Shown here: positions 41,353 through 50,934 of the stretch, piece by piece
Layout: the number at the start of each line of letters is the position of its first letter
Numbering within the stretch: position 1 is the stretch's first letter
Source of the DNA: Acidovorax sp. Leaf78
Lineage (GTDB): Bacteria > Pseudomonadota > Gammaproteobacteria > Burkholderiales > Burkholderiaceae_C
Direction: 5' to 3'
Length of the DNA: 64,000 nt
Assembly (NCBI RefSeq): GCF_001422735.1
Contig: NZ_LMLZ01000020.1
Span: 901,272 to 965,271, forward strand
Made by a program: the position numbers and the translations under genes
The notes under the pieces: model-generated
Seen by the model: the letters and a program-made list of their open reading frames with translations, nothing else
Told to the model about the DNA's origin: nothing
The model's database searches: none

Positions 41353-41427
41353 GGGTGATTAGCTCAGCGGTAGAGCACTGCCTTCACACGGCAGGGGTCA
41401 CATGTTCGATCCATGTATCACCCACCA
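41353..41427 (+). tRNA. tRNA-Val (anticodon CAC), copy 2
   Basis: Identical in sequence to the copy 127 bp upstream (acceptor, anticodon and CCA). The 52-bp spacer differs from the flanks, so this is a tandem duplication of the gene alone. Confidence 0.97.
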
Positions 41428-41431
41428 ATTC

Positions 41432-41466
41432 AAACCCCTGCAGGCTGCGGCCTTCAGGGGTTTTTT
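41432..41466 (+). terminator. Rho-independent terminator after the tRNA-Val pair
   Basis: AAACCCCTG pairs with CAGGGGTTT around the inner stem GCAGG/CCTTC, followed by TTTTTT. It ends the tRNA transcript. Confidence 0.85.
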
Positions 41467-41673
41467 CATGGCCGGCCAAGGTGTGATGACCGCAGCATGG
41501 ATCGCGCCGCCGTGTGTAGGCTGCAGCACAGGTGCCGTCCACGCACGGCCTCACATCGCGCACGCTGCACACACTGGCAAGTGCCGATCTCGTGCAAAAA
41601 GGCCCGGCGTGCCGCTAAAGTGTCAGGCGTTGCCGACTGCGCAACATGCCTCCAATGACGCGCCACCTTCGCC

Positions 41674-42711
41674 ATGATCACCTTTCACAACCCCTTGCAC
41701 CAAGGCCACGCGCCTGTCCATGAGTTCTACCGCGGCGAGCGCGTGCCGTGTTTTGAGAAACCCGCGCGCGTCGACTACGTGGAAGAGGCGCTGCGCCTGC
41801 GCGGCCATGACCTCGCCGCGCCGGATGTCGACAGCGCTGCGGTTCTGTCAGAGGTGCATTCACAGCGCTACCTCGCGTTCCTGCAAACGGCGTGGCAGCA
41901 GTGGGTGAGCGTTGATCCAGCCAATGCGGCAGTGCAGCCCTTTCCTTCGGTCTGGCCCGTGCGCACTTTGCGCAGCGATGTGGAGCCCGACAACTTTGTG
42001 GCGCGCCTGGGGCTGTACTCCATGGACAACGGCACGCCGATGGCTGCCGGCACCTGGGCTGCAGCCAAGGCCGGGGCTGACGCCGCTGCCAGTGCCGCGG
42101 CGCGTGTCGCTCAAGGGGCTCGCGCTTCTTTTTGCTGCACCCGCCCTCCGGGCCACCACGCCGGCCCTGACTTCATGGGAGGCTATTGCTTTTTGAACAA
42201 TGCCGCCGTGGCTGCACAGGTGTTGCGCAACCAGGGTGCGGGCCGGGTCGCGCTGCTGGACGTGGACTACCACCACGGAAACGGCACCCAGAGCATCTTC
42301 TACGAGCGCTCCGACGTGCTGTTCATCAGCATCCACGGCGACCCGCGCACCGAGTACCCCTTCTATCTGGGTCATGCGGACGAGACCGGGGCGGGGCAGG
42401 GGGCGGGCTTCAATCTCAACCTGCCGCTGCCAGCGGGCACCAGCGCAGCCACCTGGTTCAGCGCGCTCGAAGCGGCGTGCCAGCGCATTGCATCCAGCGG
42501 TGCAGATGCGCTGGTGATTTCACTGGGCCTCGATGCTTTCGAGGGCGACCCTATTTCACGCTTCGCGTTGGCCTCCGAGGATTTCACGCGGTTGGGCAAG
42601 CGGCTCGCGCGCCTGGGTTTGCCCACGGTCTTCGTGCTGGAGGGCGGCTACGCCGCGGCCGAACTGGGCACCAACGCCGTCAACGTGCTGGATGGCTTCG
42701 AGCAGGCGTAA
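41674..42711 (+). CDS. Histone deacetylase superfamily protein (acetylpolyamine amidohydrolase-like)
   Basis: Zinc hydrolase of 345 residues of the HDAC/AcuC/AphA superfamily. Catalytic His pair in [14 protein letters not shown] (near 157-163) and zinc ligands in [13 protein letters not shown]; a third Asp lies in [11 protein letters not shown], and [11 protein letters not shown] is conserved. The N-terminal loop ([15 protein letters not shown]) recalls acetylpolyamine amidohydrolases. Deacetylation of small acetylamides is likely. An FAD oxidoreductase follows 50 bp downstream. Confidence 0.93.
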   Translation: MITFHNPLHQGHAPVHEFYRGERVPCFEKPARVDYVEEALRLRGHDLAAPDVDSAAVLSEVHSQRYLAFLQTAWQQWVSVDPANAAVQPFPSVWPVRTLRSDVEPDNFVARLGLYSMDNGTPMAAGTWAAAKAGADAAASAAARVAQGARASFCCTRPPGHHAGPDFMGGYCFLNNAAVAAQVLRNQGAGRVALLDVDYHHGNGTQSIFYERSDVLFISIHGDPRTEYPFYLGHADETGAGQGAGFNLNLPLPAGTSAATWFSALEAACQRIASSGADALVISLGLDAFEGDPISRFALASEDFTRLGKRLARLGLPTVFVLEGGYAAAELGTNAVNVLDGFEQA

Positions 42712-42761
42712 ATGCAGATCTGCCCCATGGCGCTGACGCCAACAAATACTCAGGAATACGA

Positions 42762-43859
42762 ATGACCGACAAGGTGGATTGCGTGGTGATCGGTGCGGGC
42801 GTGGTCGGGCTGGCAGTGGGTCGCGCCCTGGCCTTGAAGGGGCACGAGGTGTTGGTGCTGGAGGCTGCGGATGCCATCGGCACCCAAACCAGTTCGCGCA
42901 ATAGCGAGGTGATCCATGCGGGCCTGTATTACCCCACTGGCTCGCTGAAGGCGCAGCTGTGCGTGCGGGGTCGCGACATGCTCTATGCCTACTGTGCAGA
43001 GCGCGCAGTGCCCTTTCGCCGCTGCGGCAAGCTTCTGGTGGCCACGTCCGACGCCCAGCTGCCGGGCCTGGAATCGATTCGCGCGCGTGCGTTGGCCAAC
43101 GGTGTTCCGGAACTGCAGTGGCTCACCCGCGAAGAAGCCCAGGCGCTGGAGCCCGCCCTGCAATGTGTGGCGGCCCTGCATTCGCCCAACACGGGCATCG
43201 TCGACAGCCATGCGCTGATGCTCGCGCTGCAGGGCGACCTGGAGCACGCTGGTGGAATCGTGGCCCTGAATTCGCCCCTGGCGCGCGCTGAGTGCGCGCA
43301 AGATGCTATTTATTTGATAGCTGAAGACGGAACACGGCTTCAGGCGCGCACGGTGATCAACGCGGCCGGTCTGTATGCGCCCGGACTGGCTGCACGCTTT
43401 GCCGGACTTGACGCCGCCCACGTGCCCATCGCCCATTACGCCAAAGGCAACTATTTCACCCTGGCAGGCAGGGCGCCCTTCAGCCGTCTGATCTATCCCG
43501 TTCCTGAAGCAGCTGGCCTGGGGGTGCACCTGACGCTGGATCTTGGTGGCCAGGCCAAGTTCGGCCCGGACGTGCAATGGGTCGATTCCCCCGACGACCT
43601 GCTGGTGGACGCGGCCCGCGGAGATGCTTTTTATGCGGAGGTGCGCAAGTACTGGCCTGGCCTGCGCGACGGCGCACTGGCGCCTGGCTATGCCGGCATT
43701 CGTCCCAAGATCCACGGCGCCGATGCGCCCGCTGCAGATTTCGTCATCCAGGGGCCTTCGGTGCACGGAGTGGCCGGCCTCGTCAATTTGTTTGGCATCG
43801 AATCGCCCGGCTTGACAAGTGCCCTGGCCATTGCGGACCATGTGGCGGCACTGGTTTGA
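42762..43859 (+). CDS. FAD-dependent oxidoreductase (LhgO-like)
   Basis: Flavoenzyme of 365 residues. FAD motif [20 protein letters not shown], then [21 protein letters not shown] and [16 protein letters not shown], a combination typical of L-2-hydroxyglutarate oxidase relatives. A late [19 protein letters not shown] block and [14 protein letters not shown] match the family. Residues 181-187 come from a half copy of the dispersed repeat. Cotranscribed with the deacetylase gene; the true substrate is unproven. ATG 42762 chosen; the frame upstream belongs to the deacetylase gene. Confidence 0.92.
   Translation: MTDKVDCVVIGAGVVGLAVGRALALKGHEVLVLEAADAIGTQTSSRNSEVIHAGLYYPTGSLKAQLCVRGRDMLYAYCAERAVPFRRCGKLLVATSDAQLPGLESIRARALANGVPELQWLTREEAQALEPALQCVAALHSPNTGIVDSHALMLALQGDLEHAGGIVALNSPLARAECAQDAIYLIAEDGTRLQARTVINAAGLYAPGLAARFAGLDAAHVPIAHYAKGNYFTLAGRAPFSRLIYPVPEAAGLGVHLTLDLGGQAKFGPDVQWVDSPDDLLVDAARGDAFYAEVRKYWPGLRDGALAPGYAGIRPKIHGADAPAADFVIQGPSVHGVAGLVNLFGIESPGLTSALAIADHVAALV
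43304..43322 (+). repeat. 57-bp hairpin repeat, left-end fragment
   Basis: GCTATTTATTTGATAGCTG matches the first 19 bases of the family, then diverges. In frame in the LhgO-like gene; a truncated copy. Confidence 0.45.
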
Positions 43860-43996
43860 TCCAAGGCAAGCTGCTTTCAATCGGTAACCTCTTGGGCCCC
43901 TGTCCTACGAAGGGCTTTCAAGCAGTTGGCTAAGATGAAACTTGATTCTCCAGCAGGGGAAACACCCGTTTTTTGTTGTTCTTAAGAAAGGCTTGT

Positions 43997-44302
43997 ATGA
44001 CTGTTTCCGACACCATCAATACCACCCAGGGCGAACTGGAAAAGTTGGTTTCCGATCTGCGCGGACTGCTGGCCAGCAAGGACCTCGACACCTTGCCTGA
44101 AATCAAGGTTCTGCGCCAAAAGCTGGACGACGGCCTGCAAAACGCACGCGAGTCTGCCGTCCGTGCCGCACAGGACGCCGCACGCCAAGCCAAGGATGCA
44201 GCTCTGGCTGCAGACCGTTACGCCCACGACGAACCATGGCGCGTAGCAGGTGCGGCCTTGGCAATCGGCGCGCTCGTGGGCTTTCTGTTGTCCCGCCGTT
44301 AA
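43997..44302 (+). CDS. ElaB/YqjD/DUF883 family membrane-anchored protein
   Basis: Small protein of 101 residues. An N-terminal helical coiled-coil region (ELEKLVSDLRGLLASKD) leads to an Ala-rich helix (RAAQDAARQAKDAALAADRY) and a C-terminal membrane segment (AGAALAIGALVGFLLSRR). ElaB/YqjD proteins sit in the inner membrane and can bind ribosomes. Start 43997 follows AAGAAAGG. First of a three-gene set with YqjE- and YqjK-like genes, an order found widely in proteobacteria. Confidence 0.92.
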   Translation: MTVSDTINTTQGELEKLVSDLRGLLASKDLDTLPEIKVLRQKLDDGLQNARESAVRAAQDAARQAKDAALAADRYAHDEPWRVAGAALAIGALVGFLLSRR

Positions 44303-44344
44303 ACAAGGCGTGCAAGGTATGAAGCTCAGGTTCGGAGGCCGCGC

Positions 44345-44740
44345 ATGAACTGGCTGTCCATTTTGGGGCTGGAAACCTTGGTGTCCCGGTGGCGTGCCAA
44401 CGTCATCGAAGCCGCCATCGCTGCCGAGGACCGCATGGACCTGGCTCGCCTGGAGTGGCAGGATCAGAAGCAACGCTTGCAGCAGATGCTGGTGTTGACC
44501 ATTCTGGTCGCCGGTTTGACTGTTGTGGCTTTGATCATGCTGTCGTTGGCCGTGCTCGTGCATTTCTGGGACACACCGCAGCGTACGCTCGTCGCGTGGA
44601 TCGTTGCAGGCGTCTGGGTCGCTGGATGGGCGGCTACGCTGCTCTCGCTGGTGGCTGTTGCCAAGCGCGCCAGCGACGGGTTTGCATTGACCCGCCGCGA
44701 ACTCGCACAGGACTGGCGTGACATCAAGGAGCGTTTGTAA
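44345..44740 (+). CDS. YqjE family (phage-holin-like) membrane protein
   Basis: Protein of 131 residues with two membrane helices (LVLTILVAGLTVVALIMLSLAV split in places, and LVAWIVAGVWVAGWAATLLSLVAV split in places) flanked by amphipathic N- and C-termini. Matches the Holin_X/YqjE family but is a chromosomal envelope gene, not a phage holin. Its stop overlaps the next start. Confidence 0.9.
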   Translation: MNWLSILGLETLVSRWRANVIEAAIAAEDRMDLARLEWQDQKQRLQQMLVLTILVAGLTVVALIMLSLAVLVHFWDTPQRTLVAWIVAGVWVAGWAATLLSLVAVAKRASDGFALTRRELAQDWRDIKERL

Positions 44741-45072
44741 TGGCCACTGCATCTCCATCCACTGCCATCGATAGCGCTGCGGACCTACCGCAGCCTACCG
44801 ACGTGCAACAGAAGGTGCTCGACCGCATTGCCACTCAGCGAGCCCGCCTGCGCGCTCGCCGTGCTGCGCGTGCGCAGTCCCTGGCGCTGACTCAACAGCG
44901 AGATGGGTCGGGGGGCATCGATGAGTCGGTAGCTCTGCGCGCTATCGGATTTGCCCGAGAGCACCCCATTGCCTTGGTGGCGCTGGCAGGGGTCGGGCTC
45001 TTGGCGGGGCCACGGCGGTTGATCCGCTGGACTGGTGTGGTGTTGCCGCTGTTGCTGCGCCTGCGGCGCTGA
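44740..45072 (+). CDS. YqjK-like small membrane protein
   Basis: Protein of 110 residues; the TAA of the previous gene overlaps its ATG (TAATG), so translation is coupled. An Arg/Ala-rich helix (RIATQRARLRARRAARAQSL) precedes a hydrophobic segment (HPIALVALAGVGLLAGPRRL). Third member of the ElaB-YqjE-YqjK set. A bidirectional terminator follows. Confidence 0.82.
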   Translation: MATASPSTAIDSAADLPQPTDVQQKVLDRIATQRARLRARRAARAQSLALTQQRDGSGGIDESVALRAIGFAREHPIALVALAGVGLLAGPRRLIRWTGVVLPLLLRLRR

Positions 45073-45111
45073 TAGCGCCCCTCGCGCTGCTGCGCTGTTG
45101 GGCTCGCTCAC

Positions 45112-45143
45112 AAAAAAGCCGCTGTACTTCAGCGGCTTTTTTG
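45112..45143. terminator. Bidirectional terminator between yqjK-like and pyrD genes
   Basis: AAAAAAGCCGCTG pairs with CAGCGGCTTTTTT; the A-run and T-run make it work for both converging genes. Confidence 0.88.
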
Positions 45144-45188
45144 CGTCTCAGCGGTTCACAATCGCGATTAAAAAGCTACGCGGCGTGA

Positions 45189-46244
45189 CTATTGCGCCAT
45201 GGCCTTGATGGCCTTGGCTGCCTTGACGACCAATGCGGGGCCCTCGTAGATAAGGCCGGTGTAGATCTGAACCACGTCCGCACCCGCCTGTATCTTGCTC
45301 ACGGCATCGTCCGCGCTCATGACCCCGCCGACGCCGATGATCGGAAACCCTGGCCCCAGAGCGGCGCGCAGCTGCCGGATGACCTGGTTGCTGGCCTGCA
45401 GCACCGGCGCGCCACTGAGGCCACCGGTTTCTTCCGCATGCCGCATGCCTTGTACGGCGGTACGCACGATGGTGGTGTTGGTGGCGATCACGCCGTCCAT
45501 GCCGTGGCGCTGCAACGTTGCCGCAATGACGGCCACCTGGGCTTCGTCCAGGTCGGGTGCAATCTTCACGAACACGGGCACGCGCTTGGCATGCCGATGG
45601 GCCAGCGCTTCGCGGCGATCTGCGATGGCAGCCAGCAACGCGTCCAGCGCAGCATCACTTTGCAGCGCGCGCAGGTTCTGGGTGTTGGGCGAGCTGATGT
45701 TGACCGTGACGTAGTCCGCATGGGAGTACACGCCTTCCAGGCAGGTCAGGTAGTCGCTGGTGGCGTTCTCGATGGGGGTGGTGGCATTCTTGCCGATGTT
45801 CAGGCCCAGCAGCATCGGGTGGCGGCGTGCCTGGGTGCGAAATTTTGCCTGCTGCACGTTGTGCAAGAAGGCGTCCAGGCCTTCGTTATTGAAGCCCAAC
45901 CGGTTGATGAGCGCTCGCGCCTCGGGCAGGCGGAACATGCGTGGCTTGGGGTTGCCGGGCTGCGCCTTCGGGGTGACGGTGCCTACCTCCACAAAACCGA
46001 AGCCCATCGCTCCCAGCGCATCGATGCAGCGGGCGTTCTTGTCGAGCCCGGCAGCCATGCCGACACGGTTCGGAAAGGTCAGGCCGGCCAGTTGTACCGG
46101 GTCGTCCACCGTCTCGTTGCACCAGGCCCATTGCAGCGGCGTGCGTTGCCCGCGGGCCAGCATGTCCATGGTGAGTTCATGCGCAGCCTCGGCATCCAGG
46201 CCGAAGAGGAAAGGGCGGGTCAGGGCGTAGGGGATCAGGGACAT
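45189..46244 (-). CDS. pyrD: Dihydroorotate dehydrogenase, class 2 (quinone)
   Basis: Fourth step of pyrimidine synthesis, at the inner membrane; 351 residues as in E. coli PyrD. The N-terminal amphipathic helix region ([18 protein letters not shown]) marks class 2. FMN and substrate motifs: [67 protein letters not shown] with the catalytic Ser, and [13 protein letters not shown]. Convergent with the yqjK-like gene, divergent from rpiA with a 47-bp gap. Confidence 0.97.
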   Translation of the reverse strand: MSLIPYALTRPFLFGLDAEAAHELTMDMLARGQRTPLQWAWCNETVDDPVQLAGLTFPNRVGMAAGLDKNARCIDALGAMGFGFVEVGTVTPKAQPGNPKPRMFRLPEARALINRLGFNNEGLDAFLHNVQQAKFRTQARRHPMLLGLNIGKNATTPIENATSDYLTCLEGVYSHADYVTVNISSPNTQNLRALQSDAALDALLAAIADRREALAHRHAKRVPVFVKIAPDLDEAQVAVIAATLQRHGMDGVIATNTTIVRTAVQGMRHAEETGGLSGAPVLQASNQVIRQLRAALGPGFPIIGVGGVMSADDAVSKIQAGADVVQIYTGLIYEGPALVVKAAKAIKAMAQ

Positions 46245-46291
46245 GGGGGTGTGGCGGGGGATAATTGCGCAATAACCTCTGATTTTCTCTC

Positions 46292-46981
46292 ATGACGACC
46301 TCCACCCCTCTCACCCAAGACGAACTCAAGACCCTGGTAGGCCAAGCCGCGTTGCAATACGTGGTGCGCGGCGAGATTGTGGGGGTGGGAACGGGCTCCA
46401 CCGTCAACAAATTCATCGATGCGCTGGCCGGCATCAAGGGCGACATCAAGGGCGCGGTATCGAGCTCCGTGGCCAGTACCGAACGTCTGAAGGCGCTGGG
46501 CATACCGGTGTTCGATGCCAACGAGGTCGACTCCCTGGCGGTGTACATCGACGGCGCCGACGAGATCGATGGCAACGGTCACATGGTCAAGGGCGGCGGT
46601 GCGGCGCTCACCCGCGAGAAAATTGTGGCGGCACTCGCGGCCCGTTTTGTGTGCATCGCTGACGAGTCGAAGCTGGTGGCGGCTTTGGGCGCTTTTCCTC
46701 TGCCGGTCGAAGTGATCCCGATGGCCACGCAGCAAATCACCCGCCGCTTTGCAGCGATGGGCGGCAAGGCCACAGTGCGCTTGAAGGAAGGTCAGCCGCT
46801 GGTCACCGACAATGGTCAGCACATTCTGGATGTGACAGGCCTGTCCATCGCAGACCCGTTGGCTTTTGAGTCCGAAATCAACCAGTGGCCGGGCGTAGTG
46901 ACGGTGGGCGTCTTTGCCCATCAAAAGGCATCGGTATGCCTGCTCGGTACTGCGCAGGGTGTGAATACAGTGACTTACTGA
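46292..46981 (+). CDS. rpiA: Ribose-5-phosphate isomerase A
   Basis: Pentose-phosphate isomerase of 229 residues. Signature [16 protein letters not shown], the active-site [40 protein letters not shown] and the C-terminal [13 protein letters not shown]. Divergent from pyrD. A weak terminator follows at 47012-47036. Confidence 0.98.
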   Translation: MTTSTPLTQDELKTLVGQAALQYVVRGEIVGVGTGSTVNKFIDALAGIKGDIKGAVSSSVASTERLKALGIPVFDANEVDSLAVYIDGADEIDGNGHMVKGGGAALTREKIVAALAARFVCIADESKLVAALGAFPLPVEVIPMATQQITRRFAAMGGKATVRLKEGQPLVTDNGQHILDVTGLSIADPLAFESEINQWPGVVTVGVFAHQKASVCLLGTAQGVNTVTY

Positions 46982-47011
46982 GAAAAAACCAACCGGTTTC
47001 GCCAAAAACAA

Positions 47012-47036
47012 AGGGCCGTGAGGCCCTGTGTTGTTT
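47012..47036 (+). terminator. Probable terminator after rpiA
   Basis: AGGGCC-GTGA-GGCCCT stem-loop followed by GTGTTGTTT, 31 bp after the rpiA stop. The T-run is broken, so strength is uncertain. Confidence 0.5.
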
Positions 47037-47089
47037 GACGGCGCCATGAGTGTGTGCTGCCCAACGATGCCACCCAGCGCAGTTCACTA

Positions 47090-47743
47090 TCAGAAACGAA
47101 TGCCTGCCGGATTGCTGGGCGAGGCGCCCTCGTTGACTGGCGCAGCGGGGCGCGCCCGGGGGTTGGCCGCTGGCGACGCTGGGTTTGATGCGGGCGCGGC
47201 TGTTGGCTCCGCAGCCTTGACGGCGACAAGTGGCGTAGGCGCTGGGGGGCGATAGTTGCGCGGCAGTTGCGATTGCGGCGGATACCCGGCCGTATCGAGA
47301 TACTGTGCCCATTCGCCTTCCGAAAACCCGATGAGGTGCTGGGACCCGACGGTGCCGAAGGGAAGGCTCGTGTTGTTGCTCAGCTTCTGCAGTGCAGCAA
47401 TATCTTCATTGCTGTTCACCGTGCGCTCGGTGAACGGAATGCCGCGGGCAGTCAGAAAGCTGCGGGCCGAGGTGCAGGGCGTGCAGTCATTGCCGGTGTA
47501 CAGCGTGACTGGGAAGCGACCGGCAACCTGGCGCAGCGCCACAGGCAGGGTGTCATTGGCAGATGCAGGGGCGGCGCCGGTCGTACGCGTGGGCTGCGCA
47601 TTGCCTTCTGCGGGCGGGCGGTCCGAGAACGTGACCTTGCCGTCTGGCCCGACGATGCGGTAGACGCCTTGCGCGTGGGCTCCGGCACACGCCAGCGTCA
47701 TCAACAAAGACGCCAGCAGGGGGGCGGTCAGGGGCTTGTGCAT
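47090..47743 (-). CDS. Exported DUF4124 / glutaredoxin-like protein
   Basis: Exported protein of 217 residues. A signal peptide (LLASLLMTLACAGAHA, then QGVYRI) is followed by a DUF4124 segment (VYRIVGPDGKVTFSDRPPAE), then a glutaredoxin-like fold with a CTPC active pair in LYTGNDCTPCTSARSFLTARG and SNNTSLPFGTVGSQHLIGF. An Ala/Pro-rich tail of about 60 residues follows. A periplasmic thiol function is likely; the target is unknown. ATG 47743 is preferred over TTG 47749 for spacing to GGAGA. Confidence 0.88.
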   Translation of the reverse strand: MHKPLTAPLLASLLMTLACAGAHAQGVYRIVGPDGKVTFSDRPPAEGNAQPTRTTGAAPASANDTLPVALRQVAGRFPVTLYTGNDCTPCTSARSFLTARGIPFTERTVNSNEDIAALQKLSNNTSLPFGTVGSQHLIGFSEGEWAQYLDTAGYPPQSQLPRNYRPPAPTPLVAVKAAEPTAAPASNPASPAANPRARPAAPVNEGASPSNPAGIRF

Positions 47744-47829
47744 GCTCAATTCTCCTCACTCATTCGGGTCTGATCTGTGGCCTGGATGCATTACACCGCA
47801 ATGGCTTCGGGCTCAGTGTCTTCTCTTCT

Positions 47830-49875
47830 TCACGCGGCGGACGTTTCGGCCATGCCCTGGTGGCGCAGCAGCGCATCCAGGTTGGGCTCGCGGCCTCTGA
47901 ACGCCTTGAAGGACTCCATAGCAGGGCGGCTTCCGCCAGCCTCCAGAATCGCCTCGCGGTAGCGGCGGCCTGTTTCGGTGCTGGGCAGGCCGTCGGTGCC
48001 TGCGGTTTCTTCAAAAGCGGCATAAGCGTCCGCGCTCAGCACCTCGGCCCACTTGTAGCTGTAGTAGCCCGCGGCGTAGCCGCCTGCAAAGATGTGGCTG
48101 AAGGTGTGGGCCGTGCGGCTGAAGGCCGGGGGCGTCAGCACCGATACCTCGGCGCGCACTTGGTTGAGCAGGGGCATGAAATCCTGTGCCGGGTCGTGTT
48201 CGGTGTGCAGCAGCATGTCGAACAGCGAGAACTCGATCTGGCGCAGCGTCTGCATGCCGCTCTGGAAGTTCTTGGCCGCGATCATCTTGTCGAACAGCGC
48301 GCGCGGCAGCGGGGCACCCGTGTCCACATGGGCAGTCATGTGCTTGAGCACGTCCCATTCCCAGCAGAAATTTTCCATGAACTGGCTGGGCAACTCGACC
48401 GCGTCCCATTCCACGCCGCCGATGCCCGACACATCGCGCTCGTTCACCTGGGTGAGCATGTGGTGCAGGCCGTGGCCGAACTCGTGGAACAGGGTGATCA
48501 CGTCGTCGTGCGTGAGCAGGGGCGGCTTGCCGTCCACGCCACTCGCAAAGTTGCACACCAGATGCGCCACCGGGGTCTGCAGCGCGCCGGTGTCGGGGCG
48601 CAGCCAGCGGGTGCGCACGTCGTCCATCCAGGCGCCGCCGCGCTTTCCGGTGCGGGCGGGTTGGTCCAGGTAGAACTGGCCCACCAGCGTGTCGCCGCGC
48701 TCGATGCGGTAGAACTCCACGGCGGGGTTCCATACCGGAGCGCTGTCGCGGCGAATCGCCACCTCGAACAAGGTCTCGATGATCTTGAACAGGCCAGCCA
48801 GCACCTTGGGTGCCGTGAAGTATTCCTTGACCTCTTGCTCGCTGAAGGCATAGCGCGCCTCCTTGAGCTTCTCGGAGATATAAGGCCAATCCCAGGGCTG
48901 AGGGTCCGCGAGCGAGAGCTTCTCGGCCGCAAAGGCGCGGAGGTCGGCCACGTCCTTGAGGGCGTAGGGCCGGGCGCGGCGGGCCAGGTCGCGCAGGAAG
49001 CCGATCACCTCGTCGGGCGACTGGGCCATCTTGGGCACCACGGACACCTCGCCAAAATTGGCGTACCCGAGCAATTGAGCCTCTTCGCGGCGCAGCGCAA
49101 GGATCTCGCTGATCAGCGCGGTGTTGTCGAACTTGCGCGCATCGCCCTCGGCCTGGTCGGAGGCGCGGGTGACATAGGCGCGGTACAGCTTCTCGCGCAG
49201 GTCGCTGCGCGTGGCGAACTGCATCACCGGCAGGTAGCACGGCATTTTCAGGGTGAGCTTGTAGCCGTCCTTGCCGTCGGCCTGCGCTGCAGCCAGCGCT
49301 GCCTGCTGCACATCGGACGGAATGCCTTCCAGCTCGTCGGCCGTGGCGTAGTAGGCGTAGGCGTCGGTGGCGTCCAGTGCGTTCTCGCTGAACTTTTGGG
49401 ACAGCTCGGCCTGGCGCTCCTGGATCTGGGCAAAGCGCTCCTTGGCTGCACCGATCAGCTCTGCACCGCTCAGCACGAAGTTGCGTACGGCATTGCGGTG
49501 GGCCTGGCGCTGTTCGGTCGAGAGCGCGGCAGGGTCGATGGCCTTGTACTTGGCATACAGCCGCTCGTCGGCGCCCAGGCGCGTCCAGAATTCGGTGACG
49601 CGGGGCAAGGCGGCGTTGTACGCGGCCCGCAGCTCTGGCGTGTCGGCCACGCTGTTGAGGTGACTCACCGCGCCCCAGGCCATGCCCAGCCGCTCGGTCG
49701 CCACGTCCAGCACCTTGGCGATCGCATCCCAGCGGGCCGGGAAGTCGGGTGCCGTGACGGTTTCCAGGGCCGCACTGGCCCGCTCGAGCAGCACATCCAT
49801 GGCGGGCGCCACGTCGTCGGGACGGATGCTGTCAAAGGGTGGGAGGCCGGAGAATTCGAGAAGGGCGTTGCTCAT
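47830..49875 (-). CDS. prlC: Oligopeptidase A, M3 family metallopeptidase
   Basis: Cytosolic zinc peptidase of 681 residues, the size of E. coli PrlC. Zinc motif HEFGHGLHHML, with the third ligand Glu in the following VEWDAVELPSQFMENF helix. ASGVDGKPPLLTHDD and GGYAAGYYSYKWAEVLSAD are M3 marks. It degrades short peptides, including cleaved signal peptides. The start at 49875 gives MSNALLEFSGLPPF; the frame extends to 49917 without family support. Downstream of folD on the same strand with a 116-bp gap. Confidence 0.96.
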   Translation of the reverse strand: MSNALLEFSGLPPFDSIRPDDVAPAMDVLLERASAALETVTAPDFPARWDAIAKVLDVATERLGMAWGAVSHLNSVADTPELRAAYNAALPRVTEFWTRLGADERLYAKYKAIDPAALSTEQRQAHRNAVRNFVLSGAELIGAAKERFAQIQERQAELSQKFSENALDATDAYAYYATADELEGIPSDVQQAALAAAQADGKDGYKLTLKMPCYLPVMQFATRSDLREKLYRAYVTRASDQAEGDARKFDNTALISEILALRREEAQLLGYANFGEVSVVPKMAQSPDEVIGFLRDLARRARPYALKDVADLRAFAAEKLSLADPQPWDWPYISEKLKEARYAFSEQEVKEYFTAPKVLAGLFKIIETLFEVAIRRDSAPVWNPAVEFYRIERGDTLVGQFYLDQPARTGKRGGAWMDDVRTRWLRPDTGALQTPVAHLVCNFASGVDGKPPLLTHDDVITLFHEFGHGLHHMLTQVNERDVSGIGGVEWDAVELPSQFMENFCWEWDVLKHMTAHVDTGAPLPRALFDKMIAAKNFQSGMQTLRQIEFSLFDMLLHTEHDPAQDFMPLLNQVRAEVSVLTPPAFSRTAHTFSHIFAGGYAAGYYSYKWAEVLSADAYAAFEETAGTDGLPSTETGRRYREAILEAGGSRPAMESFKAFRGREPNLDALLRHQGMAETSAA

Positions 49876-49991
49876 GCGGAGGTAGATGACGCCGAAAGGC
49901 GTAGGTTCAAGTTGCAAGGCAGCCAGCGCAATCGCCGGTCGTCGTCAGGGCTCTTGGTCCATTTGACGCATTTGGCCCGTTTGGCCCGCGC

Positions 49992-50846
49992 TCAGTGGGC
50001 CGCGGTGCGTTCGGCTGCCTCGATGGTGTTCACCAGCAGCATGGTAATGGTCATGGGCCCAACCCCGCCAGGGACGGGGGTGATCCAGCCGGCCACTTCC
50101 TTGACACCGTCGAAGTCGACATCGCCGCAGAGCTTGCCTTCATCGTTGCGGTTCATGCCCACGTCGATCACCACGGCACCCGGCTTGACCATGTCGGCAG
50201 TCAGCACGTTGCGCTTGCCCACGGCCGCCACGATCACGTCGGCCTGCAGCGTCTGGGCTTTCAGGTCCTGGGTGGCGCTGTGGCACACAGTGACTGTGGC
50301 GTTCTGGCCCAGCAGCATCAGCGCCATGGGCTTGCCCACGATGTTGCTGCGTCCGATGACCACAGCGTGTTTGCCCTTGAGGTCGTAGCCGATGCTTTCC
50401 AGCATCTTCATGCAGCCGTAGGGTGTGCATGGCCAGAAGCCAGGCATGCCCGTCATCAGGGCGCCAGCGCTGGCGATGTGAAAGCCATCGACGTCCTTGG
50501 CGGGCGAGATGGCCTCGATCACTTTCTGCGCATCGATGTGCTTGGGCAAAGGCAGCTGCACCAGAATGCCGTGAATGGCCGGGTCGTTATTGAGTGCTTC
50601 GACGCGCGCCAGCAATGCGGCTTCCGTCATGTCGGCGTCGTACTTCTCCAGCACCGAATGCAGGCCGCCGTCTTCGCAGGCTTTGACCTTGTTGCGCACG
50701 TAAACCTGGCTGGCCGGGTTGTCGCCCACCAGCACCACAGCCAGCCCAGGCGTAACACCACGGGCCTTGAGTGCTGCTGCGCGTTGCGCCACATCGGCGC
50801 GCAATTGTCGGGAGAGGGCGTTGCCGTCGATGAGCTGTGCTGTCAT
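49992..50846 (-). CDS. folD: Bifunctional methylenetetrahydrofolate dehydrogenase/cyclohydrolase
   Basis: One-carbon enzyme of 284 residues. The catalytic Lys is in [47 protein letters not shown] and [18 protein letters not shown] are the FolD signatures; [15 protein letters not shown] closes the protein. It makes methenyl- and formyl-tetrahydrofolate for purine, formyl-Met and thymidylate supply. A 57-bp repeat lies just upstream, between it and the response-regulator gene. Confidence 0.98.
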   Translation of the reverse strand: MTAQLIDGNALSRQLRADVAQRAAALKARGVTPGLAVVLVGDNPASQVYVRNKVKACEDGGLHSVLEKYDADMTEAALLARVEALNNDPAIHGILVQLPLPKHIDAQKVIEAISPAKDVDGFHIASAGALMTGMPGFWPCTPYGCMKMLESIGYDLKGKHAVVIGRSNIVGKPMALMLLGQNATVTVCHSATQDLKAQTLQADVIVAAVGKRNVLTADMVKPGAVVIDVGMNRNDEGKLCGDVDFDGVKEVAGWITPVPGGVGPMTITMLLVNTIEAAERTAAH

Positions 50847-50860
50847 GTCAAAAATACCGA

Positions 50861-50917
50861 ATCAAAATGGCCGCTACCGCTTGTCTTTAGAGCGCAGGCA
50901 GCTATAAAAATGTGAGC
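50861..50917 (-). repeat. 57-bp hairpin repeat, copy upstream of folD
   Basis: On the minus strand: 26-base left part with TTTTTATAGCTGCCTGCGC, 8-base loop, right part CAAGCGGTAGCGGCCATTTT then GAT. Lies 15 bp before folD and 18 bp after the FixJ-type stop. Confidence 0.85.
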
Positions 50918-50934
50918 AATGCAGTTTGTTCAGC

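Noticed and set aside
41226..41427. Integration (att) site at the tRNA-Val genes
   Set aside because: No integrase and no truncated tRNA 3' repeat downstream. The second copy is a whole tRNA gene.
42186..42761. N-terminal extension of the FAD oxidoreductase frame
   Set aside because: This part overlaps the deacetylase gene in another frame; the flavin motif begins right after ATG 42762.
44345..44740. Phage holin, hence a possible prophage
   Set aside because: The YqjE family is named holin-like but lies in the conserved ElaB-YqjE-YqjK chromosomal set; no other phage gene is present.
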